From: Melastoma dodecandrum
Taxonomy: Eukaryota > Streptophyta > Magnoliopsida > Myrtales > Melastomataceae
Assembly: GCA_029817715.1 (NCBI GenBank)
Contig: JARUPY010000186.1
Location: 1 to 64,000 of the forward strand
Length of the DNA: 64,000 bases
Direction of reading: 5' to 3'
Shown: piece by piece, positions 53,230-64,000 of the stretch
Layout of the letters: every line of letters begins with the position of its first letter
How positions within the stretch are numbered: the stretch's first letter is position 1
Program-made: the position numbers and the translations under genes
Notes under the pieces: generated by a model
What the model was told of the DNA's origin: nothing
Databases searched by the model: none
The model's input: only the letters and a program-made list of their open reading frames with translations

Positions 53230-56200
53230 TTATATGAGGCCATCACTGTAACAACTGGAGTCCAGCGAGTCCGGCGAAAGGAAACGAGAAGAAGCGCCAC
53301 TTGATGGCTCCGACGTATGCGAGAAGTTCCGGATTTTAAGGTCTGGGATGTGTTGAATGAGGGGCCAATATTTAGGCAATCTCTTCTCCAACATGGGGCA
53401 GCTGATGATCCCCAGCCTCTCGAGCGAGCTCAGGATTCCGTCATCCGGCAAGTACTTCATCCTCGGACACTCAGAAATCCACAAGTCTCGAAAGGAGGTG
53501 AGGTGGGCTTTGAGTCCGCAACCCACCCTCTCCAACTTCTTCATCTTCTGAAGAACCAGTTTGGCCAGGGACGAAGGGAACAGTTGACTCCAGGCCATGG
53601 AAGATGGCGGGAAACACTCCATCTCATCAACGCATTCCATTTTTCCACATAACCTCAACTCCTGCAAGGCGGTGAGTCCGCGTAGTCCCCAGTCCTCAAT
53701 TGGTTGATTCAGATTCCGGCATACCCTTACCGTAAGGACTTCCAGGTTCGGAGGCAAACCTCCCCTCGTTAATCCCATGATGCCATCACAGAAAGTAATA
53801 GATAGTGTTTTGAGGCACTTGAGGCTATGCATATCATGAGGCAGGGACTTCACCTTTGGACAACGCTTAAGCACAAAACTCGACAAGTTGCAGGGGAGTG
53901 TAGGGAAGCAGTCGATCTCTAATGATGGGAGACGCTTGACAACAAGCTCGGAAAGGGCGGACAGATGTTGCAAGCTTTCCGGCAAAGTCGTCACCCTTTT
54001 GCAGTTGCGAATTTCGAGCACACGTAGGGATCGACAGAGGTGAGTACCTTCAGCTGGTAGATCCGTAATCGACACGAGCCCCTTGAGCTTTTTTAGGTAA
54101 AGCTCCTCGAGAGATTCTGGAAGCTTGCTGCAAGTGAGCTGTGGAGGGAGACTCGGACAGCTGCGAAGTGTCAGTTCTCTCAATGCAGGAGGGAGCTCTG
54201 AACTGGGGAAAGAACTGCAATCAACAACGCTGGTTTCATTCGGAGAATTGAGTACGGAAACTTGTTTCCTGCCTTCCTCGCCTCTGAAGGACTTGAGCTG
54301 AGGACAATGCCTAATTCTCATCTCTTTGAGCACAACCCAAGAGGCCGAGAACCTCCCGTCAAAGTGAACCAGTTCCGAAACCTTGCGAATGTTCATCTTG
54401 GTCATCGAAGTAAGGTCAGCCAAACAATTCAACAGTCCTTCATTGCAACCATCAATATCAATCTCGACTAGAGATGGAAGGCTAAGAGCAGGGCATTCGG
54501 TCAGATTGGGACACTTCTTCACCTTTAGTTCGCGAAGAAGAGGGAATGGCTTGTTCTCCTCGTGATATCCATAGGAAGACCATTTCTCCCAAGCTCCCAT
54601 GTTCTCGAACCACAGTCTCTTCAACAATTGAAATGGTCTTTCGCTCCCGTAAAACTCCTCGCCTACCGAAGAGACCGCCTCGAGATCTCTAATCACCAAG
54701 CTTTCCAGAGAGGGAAGTCTTCCAAAGGTCGGAAGCGAGAGTACACTCTTGCATCCCTTCAAAGTTATGCTCACGACGTTATTCATACAAGTATCGCCAA
54801 ACCAGGATGCGAATATTTTGCCTCCGTAGCCCTGTATAGTGAGGGACTCGACCTTTTTCGGAGGTTGCAGATGCTCAAGGACCGTTAATTGGTGGTCATT
54901 TCCGCTTGAAGTTCCAGGACTTGACCCCCAATCATAGCTTAACTCGAGAAGTGCCTCCTTTTCACGTAGATCGGCAATCCTCGCATCTCCGACGTCATCT
55001 ACAGCCTGCAAATTACGAAGGTGCAGCTCCCGTTGAAGGCATTTGAGTGGTCCCAAGTTCTTCAACTCCAAGCCAACTCCGTTTCCCACGATAAAGTCGG
55101 ATAGTATCTCGAGATGCTTCAGCTCGCCAATACGCGGCGGCATTTCCGTTAATTCTTCCGTGCCTCTTATGTCGAGGTGGAGAAGCTTAGTCAACTTATG
55201 GATATTCCTCGGCAACTCCTTAAGTTGTCTACACCATCGAAGCAGCAAAGATTGCAACTCGACCAAGTCACAAATTGATTCCGGCAGTACTTCAATAAAC
55301 GTGTGAGATAAATCGATGGAGCGGAGAAGCTTCAACTCTCCAATCCGATCCGGCACCTTGTCGATACTCAAGCAACGCAGGGACAACATCCTCAGGTTCT
55401 TCTGATCCATTATTAAGCCATGAAGTACTTCCTGGGGGACAATGACGTACGAGACGAGGAACCTGCTTCTTGACGTCGGAGAAAGAATGAAAGTTCTTAG
55501 CTTGTTCATCGAGCGATACACGTCGAATCTGCTCGGGAGAAAAGTTTCAAACTGTTGTGAAACCATCATTGAATGACGAGCTTTGCCGAGCAATCCTTCT
55601 CGGAAGGATCCTCCTCTATACTCCTCCGGGCTGAAGTATACGCCGACCATAATTAGTTTGGCGAGATCGTTGAAGAGATCGTGCATTGAATAACTGGTCT
55701 TCTCATCCTTCGCTTTTTCGATCAGAGACACGGCTTCCAAATGACGGAGATTTTCCATCCCTGCGTCTCGGTATGTTTTCCTGGTCCCCTTGTGCAGCAA
55801 ACCCTGTGTGATCCATACTTGAATCGCCTCATCCTGGTCGAATATGTAATCCTTCGGGAATAAAGCGAAAGCGGCAAAACATCTCTTCAAGTGAAGGGGA
55901 AGATGGACGTAGCTCAACTTCAAAGCAGCGGGAATCGTTCCCGATCCGTCCTCGTTGCTCCAAATGCTGTCTGCCAACACTCTTTTCCATATTTCATCAT
56001 CCCTTTCCAAAGAACGAAGCAGCCGTCCGATTGCCTTAATTGAAAGAGGCAGCCCCATACACTTTTCAACTAATTGCACGGCAACGTCCTGAAGTTGAGG
56101 ATGGGGTTCGAAGTTTTCTCTGCCAATGGTGTGATAGGCAAGCAAACACAAACTCTCCTCTGGCGACAGCAGGTCTAGCCGCCTTGGATCATGGTCTCCG

Positions 56201-57162
56201 ACCATTTTAGCCACCTGGAGGTTTCTTGTAGTGAGGAGTACTTTGCTACCTTTACTCCCGTAATACAAAGGTTTAAGCAGAGACTCGAGCTCGTCGTACT
56301 TATCATTCCACACATCATCCAACACAATGAAGAACTTCTTACCGGAAACTTTCTCCTTGAGCAAGTTGTGAAGCTTATTCAGATCGTTTTCCATGCCGGA
56401 CGACGCTACTTGGTCCAGAATCCTCTTCGTGATGGAGACCCTGTCAAAGACGTCGGAAACACAAACCCAGGCTTTGACCGGAAAAGACTCGTCGTTCAAG
56501 GACTCATGACTATACAGCTGTTGCGCCAGGGTAGTTTTACCAAGTCCGCCCATTCCCACAATTGAAACGACATCAAAGGGTCGGGTGGAGTTGTCGGTCG
56601 TTTCGGATCCAATCAATCGAGCAAGCAGCTCCTCCATTTGCTTCTCCCTGCCGACAAACTTGGGCTCCGGCAGGGAAGTGGTGAATCTGGCAGATCTGGC
56701 TGGAGTGGACGACACGCTCCTTTGATTCTGGACTAACCCGAGAACGGGTATGTAGCTGAAGACTTCCTCCAACCTTCCGTCAACCTCCTCGATGCCATTC
56801 GCCATACCATATTCGGAGATCAGGGTGCGAGGGTCGATCCTACCGCAGCAAGCAATCAGACAGGTAGGAAGTTTAGACGACCGTGACATGGCCTGCACCT
56901 TAGACGCGTTCCGCTTTGCATCGACAGAGAACTCGCAGAGCAGATCTTCCATGTCATAGGCAACATCCCTGAGCTCAGAGAGCCAATGGTCAATGGCAGG
57001 GTCGCCATTCATCTGCTTTTCCTCGGCCGAATCCATCACGGCTTGGATCATCCGCAGCTTCCTTCCCCACGACTCAAGCTTGTCGGAGATGCCGCTGATC
57101 CGGGCATATTGGGCAAGGAGCGGTGAGCTGATCAGACTGAGGATAGGGGAAACGATATCCAT
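53230..57162 (-). CDS. CC-NB-LRR immune receptor, RPP13-like (NLR2)
   Basis: Intronless, 1310 aa, closely similar to NLR1 throughout. Coiled coil at about 1-130 (DVAYDMEDLLCEF); P-loop GMGGLGKTT (203-211); kinase-2 FFIVLDDVW (277-285); GLPL 370-373; RNBS-D CFAAFALFPKDYIFD; and a canonical MHD (493-495, YSMHDLF). The LRR region continues to a Ser-rich tail. Start at MDIVS aligns with NLR1 and is the first in-frame Met. The LRR carries many scattered substitutions relative to NLR1, as expected for ligand-facing positions, while the NB-ARC is nearly invariant. It is a plausible active receptor of the ADP/ATP switch type. Confidence 0.96.
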   Translation of the reverse strand: MDIVSPILSLISSPLLAQYARISGISDKLESWGRKLRMIQAVMDSAEEKQMNGDPAIDHWLSELRDVAYDMEDLLCEFSVDAKRNASKVQAMSRSSKLPTCLIACCGRIDPRTLISEYGMANGIEEVDGRLEEVFSYIPVLGLVQNQRSVSSTPARSARFTTSLPEPKFVGREKQMEELLARLIGSETTDNSTRPFDVVSIVGMGGLGKTTLAQQLYSHESLNDESFPVKAWVCVSDVFDRVSITKRILDQVASSGMENDLNKLHNLLKEKVSGKKFFIVLDDVWNDKYDELESLLKPLYYGSKGSKVLLTTRNLQVAKMVGDHDPRRLDLLSPEESLCLLAYHTIGRENFEPHPQLQDVAVQLVEKCMGLPLSIKAIGRLLRSLERDDEIWKRVLADSIWSNEDGSGTIPAALKLSYVHLPLHLKRCFAAFALFPKDYIFDQDEAIQVWITQGLLHKGTRKTYRDAGMENLRHLEAVSLIEKAKDEKTSYSMHDLFNDLAKLIMVGVYFSPEEYRGGSFREGLLGKARHSMMVSQQFETFLPSRFDVYRSMNKLRTFILSPTSRSRFLVSYVIVPQEVLHGLIMDQKNLRMLSLRCLSIDKVPDRIGELKLLRSIDLSHTFIEVLPESICDLVELQSLLLRWCRQLKELPRNIHKLTKLLHLDIRGTEELTEMPPRIGELKHLEILSDFIVGNGVGLELKNLGPLKCLQRELHLRNLQAVDDVGDARIADLREKEALLELSYDWGSSPGTSSGNDHQLTVLEHLQPPKKVESLTIQGYGGKIFASWFGDTCMNNVVSITLKGCKSVLSLPTFGRLPSLESLVIRDLEAVSSVGEEFYGSERPFQLLKRLWFENMGAWEKWSSYGYHEENKPFPLLRELKVKKCPNLTECPALSLPSLVEIDIDGCNEGLLNCLADLTSMTKMNIRKVSELVHFDGRFSASWVVLKEMRIRHCPQLKSFRGEEGRKQVSVLNSPNETSVVDCSSFPSSELPPALRELTLRSCPSLPPQLTCSKLPESLEELYLKKLKGLVSITDLPAEGTHLCRSLRVLEIRNCKRVTTLPESLQHLSALSELVVKRLPSLEIDCFPTLPCNLSSFVLKRCPKVKSLPHDMHSLKCLKTLSITFCDGIMGLTRGGLPPNLEVLTVRVCRNLNQPIEDWGLRGLTALQELRLCGKMECVDEMECFPPSSMAWSQLFPSSLAKLVLQKMKKLERVGCGLKAHLTSFRDLWISECPRMKYLPDDGILSSLERLGIISCPMLEKRLPKYWPLIQHIPDLKIRNFSHTSEPSSGASSRFLSPDSLDSSCYSDGLI

Positions 57163-57429
57163 TCTCTCTTCGGTGATTCCTCCTCCTCCTTCTTCTTGTG
57201 CTTTGCTTTAGAGTAAAACTCGTCGGCTATACTTAATATAATGAATACCCATAATCCACTTGTTATTCTAAATTACCAACACTTTTGGAACTCAAATGAA
57301 ACAATCTATTGTCGAAAGAAAATTTGAAATTTACACGACCTAAGTCGTCTTTACAAAATATCACATTATCCGCATTATTGTTCGAACAAAGCATGCGTAA
57401 AGTCGTTGTTTTAAAATACGATTTTGCTA
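57163..57429. other. NLR2 5' region
   Basis: CT-rich leader (57163-57200) and AT-rich upstream sequence. No other feature. Confidence 0.4.
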
Positions 57430-59365
57430 GCATTAATCTAACTACATGTATGTTTTTTGAAAATACGACAATTTCTACCCGTGAAAGTTGTTTCGCCACG
57501 GTCATATTTTTTGCTCCATCTTCATCAAACAAATTCGTTTAAGGTCAGCTAAAGCCGCCGGAGTTTTGGCCTGAGAATAATTTAGAGTTTAGGGTTTACA
57601 GTTTTTATCTGACTGATTCGAACTCGACCCGTACGTACATCGACGAGTCTTGTGATAAGAAAGAAAATTCAAACTCTCTGTCAAGACGACCAACCCATGT
57701 TGATAAAGTTCCCCTTTTCTCATTTGTCACTTTGTTCATATTATTTTATTATATTCATGGATACCAGCGATGAGGCCGCCGGTTGTTTTAGGAAAACAAC
57801 GAACTTTTAGTGATTCCGGAATGGTGGAAAGGAAAATTTAACTGTTTTTGCGAAGGTGGCCAAGTTGATGATGTCTAATTTTTTTATTATTATTTAATTT
57901 TGAGGAGATACTGTTTCGGCTATTATTCATATAGTCTGAAGAATTGTCGGCCACGGGATTTGAACACGTTGAATATATTTGGGATAAATATAAAAGGGTT
58001 CGGAGACGTAGTGTCGCCGGTAACTGTGAAAACAATAAAAAAATTCATTGGATGATGGCGGTGATGTCGTGGTGAGAAGTAGTGAAGCTGTACTTGGAGA
58101 CTAGAACCGAAGGCTGGAAGCACAAAAAACCCGGTCACGGCAAAAATTTCGTATCCGAAACTCCCGTGAGTTAAAATATGTTATCACCGAATAACGTTAA
58201 TATTGACAATTATTCGACGTGTGCACTTTTTTTCGTACATATCATTATACTATTTAGATATGTCTGTCAACTTTCTTACTATATTCGAAATCACGAGAGT
58301 CTTAAATACGAGATTTTATCGTGTCATAATATTTTTTAAATCTGAAATGAAGCAGCGTTTCATATCAGATTTTCTGTCACAAAACTAATATCAGACTATC
58401 TACCTAACAATACAACAAAGAAGAATACGTGCCACAGGACGATTCACTCGAGAGGCAATCAAGCTTAATCTAACTAAAAGACGACATGTATGTTTTTTTG
58501 GCAATAAGGCTACTTCTACCCGTGAAAGTTGTTTCGCTACGGTCATATTTCTTCCTCCATCTTCATCAAACAAATTCGTGGAAGGTCAGGTAAAGCCGCC
58601 GGAGTTTTGGCCTTAAAATAGTTTGTAATTTAGTGAAAAGGGGAATGTTCCCCCTTTTCTTTCATTTTTGTCCGTATGATTTTCGGAGCTTCGTTCCGAC
58701 TAATTCGAACTTGACCCGAATAAGACATCAAGTGGCTCAACCCGAGAAAGAGATCTGACTATGATGAGTGAGTCTTTTAACGGGAAAGAGAATCCACACT
58801 CCTTACCAATCGGACCAACTCATGTTAATAAAGTTCCCCTTTTCTTATTTGTCACTTTGTACATATTATTTTATATTCATGGATACCAGCGATGAGTCCG
58901 ACGGTTGTTTTAGGAAAAGAACGACTTTATAGTCACTGGTCCCCTCCGGCCACTCGCGAAGGTGGCTAAGTTGATGATGTCTAATTTTCTTTTATTATTT
59001 AATTTTGAGGAGATACTGTTTCGGCTGTTATTGATGTAGTCCCGAAGAATTGTCGGCCACGGGATTTGAACACGTTGAATATATTTGGGATGAATATAAG
59101 TGGGTTCGGAGATGTAGTCGCCGGTAACTGTGAAAACAATAATAAGATTAATTGGATGCTGGCAGATATGTCGCGATGAAGTAGTGATCATATAACATTG
59201 GTAACTATTCATATATGTGTGTCTTTTTTTACTTACGTGTCGTTTTATTGTTCAGACATGTCTACCTGCTTTCATATTATGTCCGAATTCACGAGAGTTT
59301 CGGACACGAGATTTTAGCATACAACATTCACTCACAACGAGTGAAATATTTTTTAAATTAACCTT
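57430..59365. repeat. Direct duplication of about 0.9 kb of NLR upstream flank
   Basis: Copy 1 (about 57430-58355) and copy 2 (about 58475-59365) align in the same orientation, with shared words such as ctacccgtgaaagttgtttcg, tcatcaaacaaattcgt, aaagccgccggagttttggcc, catggataccagcgatgag, gatttgaacacgttgaat and cacgagattttA. Between them (58358-58470) sits a patch copied from the pPLA-I 3' flank. Related sequence flanks NLR1 at 42050-42600. No gene seen. Confidence 0.85.
58358..58470. repeat. Patch copied from the pPLA-I 3' flank
   Basis: About 110 bp match 63603-63712 closely (tcagattttctgtcacaaaac, acaatacaacaaagaag, ccacaggacgattcac) and 52240-52330 less well. Confidence 0.85.
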
Positions 59366-61889
59366 CAAATTGAACACGCCTTCTCCCACATTCGCGTGTT
59401 TGAGTTTGTACAAGTTTCTAGTACGAAAAAAAAACGTGAGAACAACGGCAGAAGTTACAACAGAAGCTGTAGGAGTGATACTAGAATCTATCACCGAAGC
59501 AGGAAGAAGCTCTAACAGCGGACACCCTGTGACGCGTAACTCTTTGAGTGAGTCCGGGAGTCCTTCGACCGGCAACCGTCTCATCCTCCCACAACCGTAA
59601 ATATAGTGTGTTTGAAGGGAGGTGAGGCGGGTGCTGAGTCTGCGGCCCACCCTCTCCAGCTTCTTCATGTTGCGGATCGACAATGTGACAAGGGGTGGTG
59701 GGAGGATACTGCGATAGGCATCTCCGTCTCCATTGGGAGGAGTTGGAAAGCACTCCATCTCATCCAAGCATCCCGTTCCTCCCTCCATCTTCAATTCTCA
59801 TGAAGTGGTGAGCCTGTTCGAGCCCCACTCAAATGGTTGATTCAGCTCCCTGCAATTCTCGATGCTAAGCACTTCCAGATTCCGAGGAAGACCTCCTCTG
59901 GGCAAGCTCGTGATGCTGATGTACATAATGTCTAATATTTTGAGGGATGTGTTGGTGCATGCAGAAGCCCTCGGTAGCGTGTTGAAACGGATCCGGTCGT
60001 CGATCAGAAGTTAACGAGAAATAAAGGTGACAAAGAATTTACGAGGTTCGGTCAATCGACCTACGTCCATGGGCGGAGAAGAAGATTTCACTATATTCAA
60101 TGGAGTACAAACTTTAGGTTGGGACCTTCTCTAACCCTAGTAGCTAAATGTATTTGTTATATAATCAAATATCATCCAATATATTTCGCTCAAGAGATAT
60201 ATTCTCTCACATTCCGTATATTTCACGAGTGAATATAATATACTCCAAATCGTAATATATCTGACTTCGTGCCACAAAATCCTAACAGGATGTGAGGTTA
60301 TGCATGTCTTGAGGTAAAGACGTCACTCTCGGGCACCCATCGAGCTTGAAACTCGACATGTTGCAGGGAAGAGAGGAAGGGGTCGATCTCTAATCCTCTG
60401 CATTCATCTATCTCGAGCCATATCAGATACGGAGGCAAACCTCCTCTCGATAAGCTCGTGATGTTGTCGCAGTAACCAATGACTAACCGTTTCATGGATA
60501 TGTGGCTTAGCATGTCCTGAGGCAAGGACTTCACCTTTGGACATGTCTTAAGTGTAAAACTCGACAAGTTACAAGGGAGAGAAGGAAAGCAGTCGACTTC
60601 TAATGCTTCGCAATTCCAGATAGTAAGCTCGGAAAGGGTGGAGAGATGCTGCAAGCTGTCCAGCAAAGTGATGATACTTCCGCAGCTATGAATGGTTAGT
60701 ACACGCAGAGATCGGGAGAGGTGAGTACCTAAAGCAAACTCTGGAATCGATGCAAGTCCTTCAAGATGCTCTAGGATAAGCTCCTCACGAGATTCCGGAA
60801 GTCTGCTGCTAATGAGCTGGGACGTTAGCAGGCTCAGACACCTGGATAGTTTCACTTTTCTCAACGCTGGAGGCAGCCCCGCGTTCGAGGAGGAAGAGAG
60901 ATTCTCGTAATATTCACGTTCAGCTCGTTCAGATATGTGAATCCGGATAAATCATCCTGCAGCGTCTCCAGATCTCCACAGCGACTTATTTCTAGATACT
61001 TCAGCTTAGGCGGCATATGTTTACAACCTTCCTCGCCCATGAAAGACTTAAGTCGAGGACAACGCTCAATCCTCATATCTTCCAGTGCAATTCAAGAGGT
61101 CGAGGACATCTTGTCAAAGTGAACGAGTTATGGGATGCTTCGAATGTTCATCTTGGTCAGAGAAGTAAGATTAGCCAGACGTTTTAGTAATCCGTCGCTG
61201 CAATCACCGATATCAATCTCAATGAGGGATGGAAGGCTAAGCGTGAACTCCAGAATCAGCTGGGGACAAAATTGTAGAGATAGTTCGCGGAGACGAGGGA
61301 ATGGCTAGTTGTCCTCGTTGTCTCCATGGGATGACCACTTCTCCCAGTATCCCATGTTCCCAAACTGCAGACCCTTCAACGACCGAAATGGCTTCTTTGT
61401 CCCAAAAAACTCGATGCCAATCGAAGAGACTCCTTTAAGACCGTAGATTTCCAAACTTTCCAGCGACGCGAGTTGTCCGAAAGGCGGCAGCGGATCAGCA
61501 ATACGTCAGACTTATACTCAACATTATTCAAGCATGAATTATCAAACCAGGTCGGGAACTTTTTGCCTCTGTAGAGATGAATAGCCAGGGATTCGATCTT
61601 TCCCGAAGGTTTCAGATGATCGAGGAGCTTGAATTGAAGGTCATCACTCATTGAAGTTTCTGAAACAGAATGAAAATCGAACGTAAGACCATCTACTGTT
61701 CCCTTCTCGCATAGATTGGCAATCCTTACATCTTCGATGTCCTCTACATCGAGCAATTACAAGTCCCCCTGAAGGCATTTGAGTGGTCCCAATTGTCTCA
61801 ACTCTTGACTGGCTTCTTTTTCCACGATAAACTTGTCGAGTATCTCGAGATCGGTTAGTTCGCCGATACGCAGCGGTATCTCCTTCAGT
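59366..61889 (-). pseudogene. Truncated, disrupted NLR (LRR part only)
   Basis: On the minus strand one reads LRR segments related to NLR1/NLR2 but in several broken frames: LKEIPLRIGELTDLEIL (about 61840-61890), LGPLKCLQGDL then a stop (about 61755), the ESLAIHLYRGKKFPTWFDNSCLNN block (about 61540-61610), the RIERCPRLKSF block (about 61050), SRLPESREELILEHLEGLASI..LSRSLRVLTIHSC (about 60680-60810), and KMKKLERVG-like plus RMRRLPVEGLPDSLKELRV (about 59530-59680). CC and NB-ARC domains are absent, because the 5' side ends at the junction with a pPLA-I fragment at 61890. A solo LTR splits the LRR at 59950. It is more diverged than NLR1 and NLR2 are from each other. Confidence 0.9.
59945..60292. 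mobile_element. Solo LTR (338 bp) with 5-bp target-site duplication
   Basis: The segment 59950-60287 starts TGTTGG and ends CCTAACA (TG..CA). It is flanked on both sides by ggatg (59945-59949 and 60288-60292). Removing it and one ggatg rejoins the NLR reading 'gagggatg|tgaggttatgcatgtc', which matches the intact NLR1 antisense sequence at about 38515-38535. So it is an insertion inside the NLR pseudogene that later lost its internal region by LTR recombination. The family (copia or gypsy) cannot be told from the LTR alone. Confidence 0.9.
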
Positions 61890-62785
61890 CAGAGTTTCAA
61901 AATGAGTCTATTATCAGCAATGGGAAGACATCATAGGAAAGGCATATCATTTCTAACTAGCATGTCAACTGTCGCTGATTTGGTCGCCAGTTCACGACAG
62001 TTTCAAGTGGGTTGCATTGTCCGCCGTTACATCGGGTGTCAAACTCAAGTAATGTTCTTTCTCTGTTGTCTGTGCAATAAATCTGGATCATTGTTATTCA
62101 GTTTTAACTTATGACAGCGTCTCATTTTTGTTGCCCCTTTCTTAAGGTAGTGGAAGATGATCAGGAGATTGGTGCTTATATGTTCCACGGAACAGTTCCT
62201 GCCGCTCATTTGACAGCCGATGACGTCCGTTGGATGGTACGTATACTCCTCAAAACACATCATATTTTCATTTTTGGGTACTGTAACTCATTGAACAGTG
62301 ATAATCTTTCTTGTATTTGCATTCCTAGGCTGGAGCTCGGAGGGACAGGATCATAATCTGCACGGGGTGATTTGGTCCGGGTCCGATATTAATCAAGGCT
62401 TTTCTAGATTCGGGTGCAAAGGCCGTAATTTGCTCCATGGCAAATCCCCCGGAAGCGCAGCTAACATCAATCCATGGGTCCAGGGACTTCAACTTTTTGG
62501 AAAACGGCAAGTTTGAGATTGGCGAGGAAGAGATTGAGGAAGAGGAAAAGGAAGAAATACAACCTCTGAGGCCGAGGAGTGAATGGGAAGACAGTGACCC
62601 GGAAGAAAACAGGAACCGTAAAGGCTTCTGGGACAACGAGGAAGCCGAGCTGTCGCAGTTCGTCTGTCAATTATACGACTACTTGTTCCAAGAAGGCGGG
62701 GGAGTGTGGACGTCGCCTGGCAGCGCGCACTTGCATCCCATAAAAGGTTGAAGTATTCATGCCATCTACCCAGTTCAAAGTAAAG
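61890..62785 (+). pseudogene. pPLA-I 3'-end fragment (end of exon 16 to exon 18)
   Basis: Matches 50471-51366 of the intact pPLA-I gene, including both introns. The end of exon 16 (MSLLSAMGRH), exon 17 (VVEDDQEIGAYMF) and exon 18 follow in order. Exon 18 has a stop (tga at 62368-62370, parent aga) and a later frameshift near 62695-62710 that changes the C-terminus. There is no patatin domain, so no enzyme can be made. Introns retained shows DNA duplication. It is joined directly to the NLR LRR at 61890. Confidence 0.93.
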
Positions 62786-63828
62786 CGCTTTCTCAAGTGT
62801 CTGCTGGGGAGATGGTCATCTACACAACATTTTTACTAATACTACAAAAGCATAAGCAATGAACGTGCCAGGGCAAGAGTCAGTAGATAGAGAGTACTTT
62901 CATTAACGAGAAGAGGAATTACTTGAGAAGTTTTTCTGGAGATGCAGTGTCTTCCAAGGGAAGCATAGTAAGAATTCATCATTCCCCACATTGCCCAATT
63001 CCGACATCATTATCATACTTTAAAGGAGAGGATTAGCTTAATCCACCAAAACTTGTTAAAGAGTAAGCTATGCTTCAAGTAATGAGACCAGGTTTCTCTT
63101 CCTTTTTTAGTCCACTCCATATGTATAAGACTTCAACGGAAGGTAAAGCAAATCCGAGTAAAATAGGGTTGCAGATGGATCCACGCAGCGGCGGTCTGGT
63201 GGTAGGCACCCAAGGCACGATAGGCGCTTTCATAAGGAAGGAGATGAAGTACTTCCATGGGATCAGGAATGGATGCCTGAGCTTTGGATCCAGAAGGTGG
63301 TCGGTTGTTGCTTTTGGATTCTGTTCCACAAGCAAGTGCAGTTTCATGTGAGTTGCCGGGCACTGCAGACGAAACAAGGTGCACAACGCTGCTGTGCAGC
63401 AGTGCAGAGACGAGAAAGAGAACCGGGCATGACCACTACATATGGCGGAAGACAGATCTTTCTCCTTGAGGACTGGAGCATTTTGCAGACTCTACCATCG
63501 CAGTTTGTTTTAAATCCTTTCATGGACCTTTTTTCAACGAAAGGAGTAGAGCTGAGAGTTAACATTCTCCCACTGATTCCAACAAAAGGAGCAGCATCTG
63601 CTTCATATCAGATTTTCTGTCACAAAACTAGTATCAGACTATCTACCTAACAATACAACAAAGAAGAATATGTGCCACAGGACGATTCACTGGAGAGGCA
63701 ATCAAGCTTAACCAAGTAAAGGAAAACACATCAGGAGCATTTGCATATTCATGACCAGATCAGTACTTTATTTAACCAAGGATGTTCGAAGAAGTCTAAT
63801 CCTATTCAGGTTCAGGGAAGTTCATCGC
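62786..63828. repeat. Second copy of the pPLA-I 3' flank
   Basis: Aligns with 51367-52445, with small indels. Contains only short unsupported frames. The match stops at 63828, just after ttcatcgc, the same word at which copy one meets the beta-glucosidase fragment. Confidence 0.85.
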
Positions 63829-64000
63829 ACCAACTTTACTACTAAAACTTCCAAAACGTCACTTGGATTGTAGGCTTGTACCCACACGCCAACGACGGCT
63901 AGAGAAGGTCCTGACTTTATTGAACAAAGCTCCTACATGACATATAAATTCTGGTCCCTATCCCTCAGCCTCAGCCCTCATCCAGCAGTTTGCTCCTACA
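63829..64000. other. Right-edge sequence outside the duplication
   Basis: No feature recognised in the last 170 bases, and no match to other parts of the window. Confidence 0.4.

Overview
This is a stretch of nuclear genome from a eudicot plant. The evidence is spliceosomal introns with GT..AG borders, plant-only gene families (THI1, P-class PPR, RIC/CRIB, COBRA-like, HD-ZIP IV, pPLA-I, CC-NB-LRR), AT-rich spacers and Ty1/copia, Ty3/gypsy, LINE and TIR elements. Species cannot be fixed from the sequence alone.

Left third (1-16 kb), repeats and relics: the window opens in the 3' end of a probable gypsy element (PPT and LTR). A heavily mutated G-type-lectin S-receptor-like kinase pseudogene follows on the minus strand (about 2.96-6.1 kb). 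Next is a complete but decayed Ty1/copia element with unusually short 111-bp LTRs (6.69-11.27 kb). After a spacer there is a non-autonomous TIR element enclosing a GC-rich, possibly captured segment (14.1-15.1 kb).

Middle (16-38 kb), ordinary genes on the plus strand: thiamine thiazole synthase THI1 (3 exons), an intronless organellar-type PPR protein, a RIC-type CRIB effector of ROP GTPases (4 exons), a broken COBRA-like 7/10-type gene, an LEA_2/NHL-type membrane protein, a LINE relic, an HD-ZIP IV factor of the ATML1/PDF2 type (10 coding exons, 742 aa) and a GH1 beta-glucosidase of the monolignol (BGLU45-47) type (12 exons, 520 aa). All exon chains given below were checked for reading phase.

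Right third (37.9-64 kb), a resistance-gene cluster built by local duplication: two full-length intronless CC-NB-LRR (RPP13-like) genes lie on the minus strand (37.9-41.9 and 53.2-57.2 kb), with an intact 18-exon patatin-like phospholipase pPLA-I gene between them. A third, truncated NLR is disrupted by a 338-bp solo LTR with a perfect 5-bp target duplication. The neighbours were copied along with the NLRs: the last two exons of the beta-glucosidase recur downstream of NLR2, and the last three exons plus about 1 kb of 3' flank of pPLA-I recur fused head-on to the truncated NLR. The repeated order is beta-glucosidase 3' end, NLR (minus), pPLA-I (plus), flank. This beta-glucosidase/NLR/pPLA-I duplication block is the most interesting structure in the window. 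No operon-like cooperation between the genes is implied; THI1, PPR, RIC, HD-ZIP, BGLU and pPLA-I are independent housekeeping, developmental or lipid/defence genes.
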